Assembly (NCBI GenBank): GCA_947371645.1
Contig: CANBQJ010000016.1
Span: forward strand, 1-32,778
Length of the DNA: 32,778 bases
Source of the DNA: Burkholderiales bacterium
Lineage (GTDB): Bacteria > Pseudomonadota > Gammaproteobacteria > Burkholderiales > Burkholderiaceae
Reading direction: 5' to 3'
Below are positions 24,349-31,057 of the stretch, piece after piece. Position 1 is the stretch's first letter, and every line of letters starts with the position of its first letter. Both the position numbers and the translations under genes were made by a program. The notes beneath the pieces were generated by a model. The model made no database searches. It had not been told where the DNA came from and saw only the letters and a program-made list of their open reading frames with translations.

Positions 24349-25011
24349 TCAGCGCTCGCTGCGGGCGGGCTGACCCAGCAGGGCTTCGCGCAGGTCGTGC
24401 GCAAAGCCTTCCAGATCGGCTTCGCAGGCCGAAACGAATTTGCCGAACACGTTGAAGGCCAGCACCGCGGGAATGGCCACGGCCAGGCCGGCAGCCGTCA
24501 TGATGAGCGCTTCACCCACCGGGCCTGCCACCTTGTCCAGGCTCACCGAGCCTTCGGTGGCGATGCGGGCCATGGCGTGGTAGATGCCCCAGACGGTGCC
24601 AAACAGGCCCACGAAGGGCGCCACGGCACCCACCGATGCCAGCAGCACCTGACCGGCTTGCAGGCGGGCCAGCACGCTGTGCAGGCTGTCGCGCAGGCGC
24701 CGGGTGAGCTGGGCTTCGCGGTCGCCCTGAGCTTCCAGAGAGCCGGCCACGGGCGCGGCCTGGGCGGCGTCCACCAGCGGCAGCAGCAAGGCTTCACGGT
24801 CCAGCTCAACCAGGCTTTGGCGCGCGGCGCTCAAGTCATGGGCGCGCCAGAACACCTGCGTGCCGGCCTGCAGGTCGGTGCGGGCGCGCCGCAGCAGCCA
24901 GCCCTTCCAGAAGATCACGACCCAGGCCCCGATCGACATGATCAGCAACATGATGGCCACGCCGCGCCCCACTGCGTCGCCCTGGCTCCAGAACTGCGAA
25001 AAACCGTCCAT
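24349..25011 (-). CDS. exbB: ExbB/TolQ/MotA-family proton-channel subunit
   Basis: A 220-residue protein with three hydrophobic helices (about 14-36, 122-144 and 165-187), the ExbB/TolQ layout. The conserved segment GAVAPFVGLFGTVWGIYHAM and the later GPVGEALIMTAAGLAVAIPAV mark the channel helices. The ATG at 25009-25011 has GGAG six bases upstream; a TTG two codons earlier is less likely. The start lies 12 bases after the dapB stop and exbD follows after 23 bases, so the three genes are one operon. Works with ExbD to energise outer-membrane processes. Confidence 0.9.
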   Translation of the reverse strand: MDGFSQFWSQGDAVGRGVAIMLLIMSIGAWVVIFWKGWLLRRARTDLQAGTQVFWRAHDLSAARQSLVELDREALLLPLVDAAQAAPVAGSLEAQGDREAQLTRRLRDSLHSVLARLQAGQVLLASVGAVAPFVGLFGTVWGIYHAMARIATEGSVSLDKVAGPVGEALIMTAAGLAVAIPAVLAFNVFGKFVSACEADLEGFAHDLREALLGQPARSER

Positions 25012-25023
25012 CTGCAACTCCGA

Positions 25024-25851
25024 TCAGTTCAGGCCAAGCACGTCGTCCATGCCGAACAGGCCATGGGGCTGGTTGGCCAGGAAGCGCACGGCACGCAGGC
25101 TGCCCTGGGCATAGGTGGCGCGGCTGGATGATTTGTGGGTGATCTCGATGCGCTCGCCGATGCCGGCAAACAGCACGGTGTGGTCGCCCACCACGTCGCC
25201 GCCACGGATGGTGGCAAAGCCGATGGTGGAGGGGTCGCGTTCGCCGGTCACGCCTTCGCGGCCATAGACCGCGCAGTCGGCCAGGTTGCGGCCCACGCCT
25301 TCGGCCACGATCTCGCCCATCTTCAGCGCAGTGCCGCTGGGGGCATCGACCTTGTGGCGGTGGTGGGCTTCGATGATTTCGATGTCGTAGCCCTCTTTGA
25401 GGGCACGGGCGGCCTGAGCCAGCAGCTTGAAGACCACGTTGACGCCCACGGCCATGTTGGGGGCCATGACGATGGCGATGTCGCGGGCCACGTCGCGGAT
25501 CTCGGCCTTTTGCGCATCGGTGAAGCCGGTGGTGCCGATCACCGCCTTGACGCCCAGCTCGCGGCAGACGCGCAAATGAGCCAGCGTGCCTTCAGGGCGG
25601 GTGAAGTCGATGAGGTAGCTGGCCGGCTTGAGGCCGGCACGCAAATCAGAGGTGATGGCCACGCCACTTTGCACGCCCAGCAGCAGGGTGGCGTCCGTGC
25701 CCAGGGACGGGCTGCCGGGCTGGTCGAGGGCACCGGCCAGGCGGGTGTCGTCGGCCTGGTGCACGGCTTCGATCAGCATGCGGCCCATGCGGCCGGAAGC
25801 CCCGGCGATGGCGATGGCGTGGGCGGGTCGGGCGATGGCAGAAGCGCTCAT
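25024..25851 (-). CDS. dapB: 4-hydroxy-tetrahydrodipicolinate reductase
   Basis: A 275-residue enzyme that reduces the dihydrodipicolinate-type intermediate to tetrahydrodipicolinate with NAD(P)H, for lysine and peptidoglycan diaminopimelate. The Rossmann motif GASGRMG is at 17-23, followed by [18 protein letters not shown] (106-112) and [10 protein letters not shown]. The catalytic signature [15 protein letters not shown] (161-175) contains the active-site His pair, the Lys and the substrate loop. The C-terminal [11 protein letters not shown] is the family end. Length is normal (E. coli 273). It follows bamE after 48 bases on the same strand. Confidence 0.97.
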   Translation of the reverse strand: MSASAIARPAHAIAIAGASGRMGRMLIEAVHQADDTRLAGALDQPGSPSLGTDATLLLGVQSGVAITSDLRAGLKPASYLIDFTRPEGTLAHLRVCRELGVKAVIGTTGFTDAQKAEIRDVARDIAIVMAPNMAVGVNVVFKLLAQAARALKEGYDIEIIEAHHRHKVDAPSGTALKMGEIVAEGVGRNLADCAVYGREGVTGERDPSTIGFATIRGGDVVGDHTVLFAGIGERIEITHKSSSRATYAQGSLRAVRFLANQPHGLFGMDDVLGLN

Positions 25852-25899
25852 GGGCGGGTCAGCGTGTGGTGCGTTGAAAGGTTGGGGCAGAAGACCAGG

Positions 25900-26496
25900 T
25901 CACTTCTGACCAGGCTCCAGCGGCGGGTAGGCGCGCACGGCGCCCTGGGGCAGCTTGCGAGCCTCGGGCGCCTTGACGGGTGCCGGCAAGGCCGCAATCT
26001 GCGCCTCGGTGAGGTTCTGGGGCGGCTTGCGGTCATCGGGCAACGGCTTGTCGATGGCGGCCACGAATTCGCGCTCGGTGGGCAGCGGCTGGGTGTCGAA
26101 GCGCTCCACGGCGTCTTGCTTGAAGAAGACGGTGATGCGGCGCTGCTGGTCGGCCACACCCTGGCGGCGCAGGATGAACACGTAGTCCCAGCGGTCGGCG
26201 TGGAAGGGGTCGGCCAGCAACGGCGTGCCCAGGATCTCCTTGACCTGCATGCGACCCAGGCCCGGCTGGATCTGCGACATCACCTCCTGGGTGACCACGT
26301 TGCCTTGGACCACGTCGACCCTGTAGGGCTCGATGAGGCCAAACAGCGTTTCGGGGCTGTGCGCGTTGAGGTTGCTGCAGGCGCTCAGGCTGGTGGCCAC
26401 GCCCAGTGCGGCCACCAGGCGGCACAGGTGCGTGGCTGTGGAGGTGCGTCGGGCTCGTGGGGCGCTTGCGGCCGGCAATGTGGGGCTGTGGCTCAT
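25900..26496 (-). CDS. bamE: Outer-membrane assembly lipoprotein BamE/OmlA
   Basis: A 198-residue lipoprotein subunit of the BAM complex that inserts beta-barrel proteins. The ATG at 26494-26496 gives a long basic N-terminus, then a hydrophobic core and the lipobox LSAC with Cys40. The BamE fold covers about 60-140 (GNVVTQEVMSQIQPGLGRMQ, ILGTPLLADPFHADRWDYVF). A Pro/Ala-rich tail of about 50 residues follows; E. coli BamE has only 113 residues, but long tails are common in Burkholderiales. The gene is divergent from fur, an arrangement conserved in beta- and gammaproteobacteria, and heads the dapB-exbB-exbD run. Confidence 0.93.
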   Translation of the reverse strand: MSHSPTLPAASAPRARRTSTATHLCRLVAALGVATSLSACSNLNAHSPETLFGLIEPYRVDVVQGNVVTQEVMSQIQPGLGRMQVKEILGTPLLADPFHADRWDYVFILRRQGVADQQRRITVFFKQDAVERFDTQPLPTEREFVAAIDKPLPDDRKPPQNLTEAQIAALPAPVKAPEARKLPQGAVRAYPPLEPGQK

Positions 26497-26702
26497 GCGA
26501 TCAGGGTTGGGGCGCTGAAACCAGCGCACCGCGCAGCTTAACCCGCAGGAGCAGGTCGGCCGCGCGGCAGAGGTGGTGAAAGGGTCTCGCCACAGACGGA
26601 CGCGACCCTTGTCGATATCATTGGGGATTCTAGCGGGGCCGGCCCTGGCCCGCCGCACACCGCCAGGAGCACCGGATCAGTGCCGCAGGAGCCCCACCAG
26701 TC
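26497..26702. promoter_or_regulatory. Divergent bamE / fur promoter region
   Basis: The 206-base gap separates the two divergent starts. On the minus strand TAGAAT (26627-26632) is a good -10 candidate for bamE. On the plus strand TATCAT (26616-26621) is a possible -10 for fur. No convincing -35 boxes or full Fur box are seen. The two candidate -10 boxes are only five bases apart on opposite strands, so the promoters would overlap. Confidence 0.35.
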
Positions 26703-27161
26703 ATGTCCAACGCAGAAGAACTCAAGAGCAGCGGGCTCAAGGCCACTTTGCCTCGCATCAAGATCCTGGAGGTCTTCCAGCAGGCGTCCCAGCGGCACAT
26801 GACCGCAGAAGACGTGTTCAAGGTGCTGCTCAATGAAGGCTCGGACATCGGCCTGGCCACTGTCTACCGGGTGCTGATGCAGTTCGAACAGGCGGGCATC
26901 CTGTCGCGCAACCACTTCGAGTCGGGCAAGGCCATTTTCGAGCTCAACGAAGGCAAGCACCACGACCACCTTGTCTGCGTCAACTGCGGCAAGGTCGAAG
27001 AATTTTTCGATCCTGAGATCGAGCGCCTCCAGCACGAGGTGGCCCGCACGCGCGGCTACCGCCTGCAGGACCACGCCCTGGCGCTGTATGTCGTGTGTGA
27101 AAAAGCAGAATGTGAAGGCCGTCGGCAGGCCCCACGCCCGCCCAACCTCAACCTGGGCTGA
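26703..27161 (+). CDS. fur: Ferric uptake regulator
   Basis: A 152-residue metal-responsive repressor of iron-uptake genes. The N-terminal winged helix (about 10-80) includes LATVYRVLMQFEQAGIL. The metal sites are recognisable: H86-H87-D88-H89 in the KHHDHLVC segment, Cys92 and Cys95 of the CxxC, and a second C132/C137 pair in VCEKAEC that would hold structural zinc. Length is normal for Fur. It is divergent from bamE and convergent with hprK, leaving 27 bases and no visible terminator. Confidence 0.97.
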   Translation: MSNAEELKSSGLKATLPRIKILEVFQQASQRHMTAEDVFKVLLNEGSDIGLATVYRVLMQFEQAGILSRNHFESGKAIFELNEGKHHDHLVCVNCGKVEEFFDPEIERLQHEVARTRGYRLQDHALALYVVCEKAECEGRRQAPRPPNLNLG

Positions 27162-27188
27162 GGGCGGGCCAGCCACGGGCAGCGCGGC

Positions 27189-28151
27189 TCACATGCCGCC
27201 GCGCTCCATGGCCTTCTGGTGCCGCTCGATGAATTCTTTGTAGGTGTCGATGCCGCGCAGTTGCAGCACCGTGTTGCGCACGGCTGCTTCCACCAGCACG
27301 GCCAGGTTGCGGCCGGCGTCCACAGCGATCACCGCCTTGCGGATGGGCACGCCCATCACCTCTTCATACAAGGGCTCATACGGCAGGCGCTCGAATTCGC
27401 GCTCCATGGTTTCCTTGCGGACCAGGTGGACGATGAGCTTGAGGCGCATCTTGCGGCGCACCGCCGTCTCGCCAAAGATGGACTTGATGTCCAGCAAGCC
27501 GATGCCGCGCACTTCCAGCAGGTTGAGCAGCAGCTCCGGGCAGCGCCCTTCGATGGCCGTGCGCGAGACGCGGTAGAGGTCAACGGCGTCATCGGCCACC
27601 AGGCCGTGGCCGCGCGAAATCAATTCCAGGCCCAACTCGCTCTTGCCCAGGCCGGACTCCCCGGTGAGCAGCACGCCCAGACCCAGGATGTCCATGAACA
27701 CGCCGTGGCGGGTGATGCGCTCGGCAAAGTGCTGGGTGAGGTAACTGCGCAGCACGTCGATGACGTGGCCGGCAGGCTCTTGCGTGACGAACAGCGGGAT
27801 GCCGGCGCGGCCGCACATGGCCACCAGGCGATCGGAGGGCTGCTGGGCATCGGCCACCACCACCACCGGCGGCTCCAAGGTGACGATGCGCTGGATGCGG
27901 CGCTCCTGGTCTTCCGGGGTGGAGCCAGAAAAGTACGCGGCTTCCCGGCGGCCAACAATCTGCACGCGGTAGGGGTGGATGTAATTGAGGTAACCCACCA
28001 GATCGGCGGCAGATTGCGCCGTCTGCACCGCTTCTTCGTCAAAACGGCGCTCTGGATGGGCGTGACCAGCGATCCATTCCCAGCGCAAGGCAGCGCGGTT
28101 GGCTTCGAACAGCGCTTCAGCGCTGATGACGGCAAGGTCCTTGACGCTCAC
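27189..28151 (-). CDS. hprK: HPr kinase/phosphorylase
   Basis: A 320-residue bifunctional enzyme that phosphorylates and dephosphorylates HPr at a serine. In Proteobacteria it belongs to the nitrogen/regulatory PTS. The start is GTG at 28149-28151 without a clear Shine-Dalgarno. Motifs are the P-loop GESGLGKS (164-171), RHGVFMDI with catalytic His149, the DD pair at 187-188 and the HprK signature [10 protein letters not shown] (213-222). It lies downstream of ptsN with a 120-base gap, as in other betaproteobacteria. Confidence 0.96.
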   Translation of the reverse strand: MSVKDLAVISAEALFEANRAALRWEWIAGHAHPERRFDEEAVQTAQSAADLVGYLNYIHPYRVQIVGRREAAYFSGSTPEDQERRIQRIVTLEPPVVVVADAQQPSDRLVAMCGRAGIPLFVTQEPAGHVIDVLRSYLTQHFAERITRHGVFMDILGLGVLLTGESGLGKSELGLELISRGHGLVADDAVDLYRVSRTAIEGRCPELLLNLLEVRGIGLLDIKSIFGETAVRRKMRLKLIVHLVRKETMEREFERLPYEPLYEEVMGVPIRKAVIAVDAGRNLAVLVEAAVRNTVLQLRGIDTYKEFIERHQKAMERGGM

Positions 28152-28271
28152 GGGTGACTGCTGTTGGGTGTCGGTCCATCTTCAACGCAAGGACTGCCTG
28201 CGTGGACGACCGGCACCGGTGAATGGGACTGGGCTACAGCGTGCGTTGGGCCCGGCTGCCGTCAGAAACAG

Positions 28272-28742
28272 TCAGGCGACGGACTTCAGCGGTTGCCAGC
28301 GCTCGATCAGATCATGCACCTGGGAGGCGTCACCTTCTGTCCTCAGGCGTTCACGCAACTCACGATCAGACAGCAACTCTGCAATTTCGGACAGGATTTC
28401 GAGGTGGCGTTGCGTGGCCGCCTCGGGCACCAGCAAGAAGATCAGCAGGTTGACGGGTTCGTCGTCCGGGGCATCAAAGGGGATGGCCTGGCTGAGGCGG
28501 ATCACCGCGGCGAGGGGGTTCTTCAAACCCTTGATGCGGCCGTGGGGGATGGCCACGCCATGGCCCAGGCCGGTGGAACCCAGACGTTCGCGTGCGAAGA
28601 GGTTGTCCGTCACGGTCGCACGCGCGATGGCGTGCTGGTTTTCGAACAGCAAGCCCGCGTGCTCGAAGACGCGCTTCTTGCTGCTGGCGTCCACGTCCAC
28701 CAGCACCTGACTGGCGGGGAGGATGGCGGATAGACGGTTCAT
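28272..28742 (-). CDS. ptsN: Nitrogen-PTS EIIA component
   Basis: A 156-residue EIIA-Ntr domain, phosphorylated on a histidine (His67 in VAIPHGRI) by the PtsP-HPr relay. It regulates potassium transport, nitrogen and carbon balance through protein contacts (family knowledge). The sequence starts MNRLSAILPASQVLVDVDAS and covers the whole domain. The gene has its own promoter candidate (28806-28832) behind the hpf terminator, so it need not be co-transcribed with hpf. Confidence 0.95.
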   Translation of the reverse strand: MNRLSAILPASQVLVDVDASSKKRVFEHAGLLFENQHAIARATVTDNLFARERLGSTGLGHGVAIPHGRIKGLKNPLAAVIRLSQAIPFDAPDDEPVNLLIFLLVPEAATQRHLEILSEIAELLSDRELRERLRTEGDASQVHDLIERWQPLKSVA

Positions 28743-28805
28743 CTTGATTCAAGCGGGTGGACGGCTCATGCCTTGTCCCGCTTCCCGAGACGGATGAAGG
28801 GGCGG

Positions 28806-28832
28806 ATTATAGGGACGGACAATGGCTGACAA
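28806..28832 (-). promoter_or_regulatory. Probable promoter of ptsN
   Basis: Minus-strand TATAAT at 28811-28806 matches the -10 consensus perfectly. TTGTCA at 28832-28827 is a fair -35 with a 15-base spacer (TTTGTC gives 16). The start site would be near 28799, leaving a leader of about 57 bases before ptsN. Confidence 0.6.
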
Positions 28833-28871
28833 AGCCAAGTGGGCAACCCTGATTTGAGGGATTCTGCACCG

Positions 28872-28890
28872 CTTGCTGCACCGCAGCAAG
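28872..28890. promoter_or_regulatory. Tight dyad upstream of the ptsN promoter
   Basis: CTTGCTGC (28872-28879) and GCAGCAAG (28883-28890) are perfect arms around three bases. A TTGACA on the minus strand (28896-28891) touches the dyad, but no -10 sits at a proper distance. It may be an operator. The rest of the 341-base gap 28743-29083 holds the ptsN promoter, the hpf terminator and the RNA structures listed next; no gene is visible in it. Confidence 0.35.
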
Positions 28891-28976
28891 TGTCAATTGC
28901 CCACAAACCCCACGCGCCTGCCCCGAGGCCCGCCGTGGGGATCAATGTGCGCCAGCAGCAAACGCGTCAAGCCATG

Positions 28977-29084
28977 AAAAACGGCCCCGAAGGGCCGTTA
29001 ACTTGGTGTCTACCTGCGCTGGCGACCCACTATCAGGTCACACCAAGCACGCTGGAGGAGAGGCTTGCGGCGTCAGCGCGTGCT
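28977..29084 (-). ncRNA. Candidate small RNA from the hpf 3'UTR with CU-rich loop
   Basis: Three stem-loops follow each other on the minus strand right after hpf. Stem 1 pairs AGCACGC with GCGTGCT (29078-29084 with 29046-29052) and carries a 25-base loop containing CCUCUCCUCC (29063-29054), complementary to a Shine-Dalgarno sequence. Stem 2 pairs CTTGGTGT with ACACCAAG (29040-29047 with 29002-29009), with an inner ACCTG/CAGGT stem (29034-29038 with 29012-29016). Stem 3 is the intrinsic terminator. Stems 1 and 2 share two bases, so their ends compete slightly. The pattern of an exposed CU-rich loop, a structured body and a terminal hairpin with a U-run resembles 3'UTR-derived regulatory RNAs. 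Identity is inference. Confidence 0.45.
28980..28999 (-). terminator. Intrinsic terminator of hpf with UUCG loop
   Basis: On the minus strand AACGGCCC-TTCG-GGGCCGTT, followed by further Ts (five in a row including two from the stem). A GC-rich eight-base stem with a stable UUCG tetraloop and U-tract is a textbook rho-independent terminator. It ends the transcript 85 bases after the hpf stop and separates hpf from ptsN. Confidence 0.85.
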
Positions 29085-29437
29085 TATGGGAGAGGAGCGT
29101 CCCAGGATGCGTCCTGGCGCTTGTGTGAAGCATGGTGATGGTCCTGAACACGGTCTTTGTGACGACAGACCTGGCGGTCTAGCTTGTCCATGAGTTGATC
29201 AATGGCGGCGTAGAGGTCTTCGTGGGAGCTTTCCACGAATATGTCTTTGCCCTTCACGTGCAGATTGACTTCGGCGCGTTGGCGTCGGTCCTTTTCCCTT
29301 TGCTTTTCAACGGTGAGCAAGACGTTGATGTCCACGACTTGTTCGAAGTGACGGGTGACGCGATCCAGCTTGGTGAGGACGTACTCACGTAGCGAAGGGG
29401 TCACTTCCAGATGATGGCCACTGATCGTCAAATTCAT
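29084..29437 (-). CDS. hpf: Ribosome hibernation promoting factor (short form)
   Basis: A 117-residue protein of the HPF/RaiA family that binds the decoding region of idle 30S subunits and promotes hibernating ribosome dimers in stationary phase. The ATG at 29435-29437 has an excellent AAAGGAGG seven bases upstream; the longer upstream frame has no family match. The sequence [20 protein letters not shown], the [28 protein letters not shown] strands and [21 protein letters not shown] are family hallmarks. The His-rich tail ([10 protein letters not shown]) is short, so this is not the long dimerising form. The usual upstream partner rpoN is absent; 276 bases without a gene separate hpf from an MFS transporter. 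Confidence 0.95.
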   Translation of the reverse strand: MNLTISGHHLEVTPSLREYVLTKLDRVTRHFEQVVDINVLLTVEKQREKDRRQRAEVNLHVKGKDIFVESSHEDLYAAIDQLMDKLDRQVCRHKDRVQDHHHASHKRQDASWDAPLP

Positions 29438-29713
29438 GCTGCCTCCTTTCGAGAGCAGAGCGTTGAAGACACACCCAGTTGGCGGGCTGTGGGCCTGAAT
29501 CCGGCTGGGTTGCCAGGGCACCCAAACCGTCAACCGGAAGGTCAGTTTGCGCCTGTCCCGGCCGGATGACAAGTCCATGACATCAGTGTTTGTATGGAGG
29601 TGTGAAGGAACTGGCAGAGGCCTTGTGAGCACGCAATCGGGGCGCTTTTTGTCGCCTCCGATGCCCCCCTTTGGCGCGCACTTGTGGCACCATCGATTGG
29701 CTTTGCCAGGCGC

Positions 29714-30952
29714 TCAACGCTGTGCCGTGTGCAGGCGCAAACGCCCCACCCACCACAGCATCATGACCGTGGTGACCAGGGCCAGCCAGCCGGTGTAGCC
29801 GTAGCCCTCCACGCGCCCATCCGGCCCGCGCGAAATCAGCATGCCGCCCACCCACGCCGCCACGCCCATGGTGGCCGACTGCAGGGCGCCATTGACGCTC
29901 ATGAAGGCACCGCGCAAGGCCGGATCAGGGGCCGCAGTGAGCAGGGCCATGCCGGGCACCATGCGGCCAGAGACGAACACGAAAAACGCCGTGGTCACCA
30001 CCAGAAGCACCCACAAGGGCACCACCGGCAGGTGCGTCAAGGCCATCATGGGCAACACCGCCAGCGCGCCGACCAGACGGAAGGTGAAGACCTTGCCCCA
30101 GCGGTCGGACAGCTGGCCCCACAGCCGTGCCGTGAAGAAGGTGGCCACGCCGCCGCACAGGTAAACCAGGGGCACCTGCTCACTGCTCAGCCCCACGTTG
30201 GTGGTGGTGTAGATGGTGATGAAGGGGATGATGCTGAAGCTGCCCGACAGCATCAGCATGGACAGGCCGAAGGCGCGCCAGTGGTTGGGCTCACCCAGCA
30301 CACGCTGCAGTTGCAGCAGGGGCGGCTGGGCCGAGACACCCGCCATGTGGCGCGTCATGCGCGGCACCGAACGCCAGGCCCCCAGCCAGATCACCACCGA
30401 GAAGGCGGCAATGGCCACAAAAGGCATGTGCCAGCCCCAATGTGTGGCCAGCCACAAGGACGCAGGCACGCCGGCCACGGTGGACAGCGAAAACGCCGCC
30501 ATCACCAGGCCCATGGCCTGACCGCGCCGCTCGAACGGCACGGCATCGCCCACGATGGTCTGCACCAATGCCCCCAGCACGCCACCGAACACCCCTGCCG
30601 CCACCCGGGCTGCCATCAAGGCCAGGTAGGTGGGTGCCAGGGCGCAAGCCAGCGTGGACAAGGCGAAGCCCGCATACATCCACAGCAAGGCGCGCTTGCG
30701 CTCGAAGCGGTCGATCACCATGGACACCAGCAGGCCGGACACACCCGCCGCCAGCGAGTAGGCAGAGACCAGCAGGCCGAAGGAGGCATCACTCAGGCCA
30801 AACAGCCGTGTGAGTTGGGGCCCCAGGGGCATCATCACCATGAAGTCGACGATGTGGGTGAAGTTGATGGCCGCCAGGCTCCACAGCAGCAGGCGCTCGT
30901 TGATTTGCAGGTGGGTGGCGTCGCCAGCGGTGGCGGGGGGCGTGGCGGACAT
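29714..30952 (-). CDS. Major facilitator superfamily transporter
   Basis: A 412-residue inner-membrane protein with about 12 hydrophobic helices. The N-half carries the MFS loop 2-3 pattern around DRFERKRALLW, preceded by FGLLVSAYSLAAGVSGLL. The PFERRGQAMGLVMAAFSLSTVAGVP segment resembles drug/sugar efflux MFS proteins (AraJ/NepI-like DHA1 group). The ATG at 30950-30952 was chosen because upstream residues are polar with no family character; no strong Shine-Dalgarno is seen. The substrate is unknown. It is divergent from the PglL-like gene with 105 bases between starts and is read towards hpf. The 276-base gap after its stop holds no gene and no clear promoter. Confidence 0.88.
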   Translation of the reverse strand: MSATPPATAGDATHLQINERLLLWSLAAINFTHIVDFMVMMPLGPQLTRLFGLSDASFGLLVSAYSLAAGVSGLLVSMVIDRFERKRALLWMYAGFALSTLACALAPTYLALMAARVAAGVFGGVLGALVQTIVGDAVPFERRGQAMGLVMAAFSLSTVAGVPASLWLATHWGWHMPFVAIAAFSVVIWLGAWRSVPRMTRHMAGVSAQPPLLQLQRVLGEPNHWRAFGLSMLMLSGSFSIIPFITIYTTTNVGLSSEQVPLVYLCGGVATFFTARLWGQLSDRWGKVFTFRLVGALAVLPMMALTHLPVVPLWVLLVVTTAFFVFVSGRMVPGMALLTAAPDPALRGAFMSVNGALQSATMGVAAWVGGMLISRGPDGRVEGYGYTGWLALVTTVMMLWWVGRLRLHTAQR

Positions 30953-31057
30953 GGGGGCGGTTGAAAAGTGAGGGGCACGGGGTGATGCCTGCGCCGCAGG
31001 CAGCACTCCAGTGTGAGGGCAAATCAAAGGCCCCGGGGAGCAGGGACAATAGCGGGC

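Noticed and set aside
29438..29713. Remnant of rpoN upstream of hpf
   Set aside because: No frame in the gap shows sigma-54 motifs such as the RpoN box.
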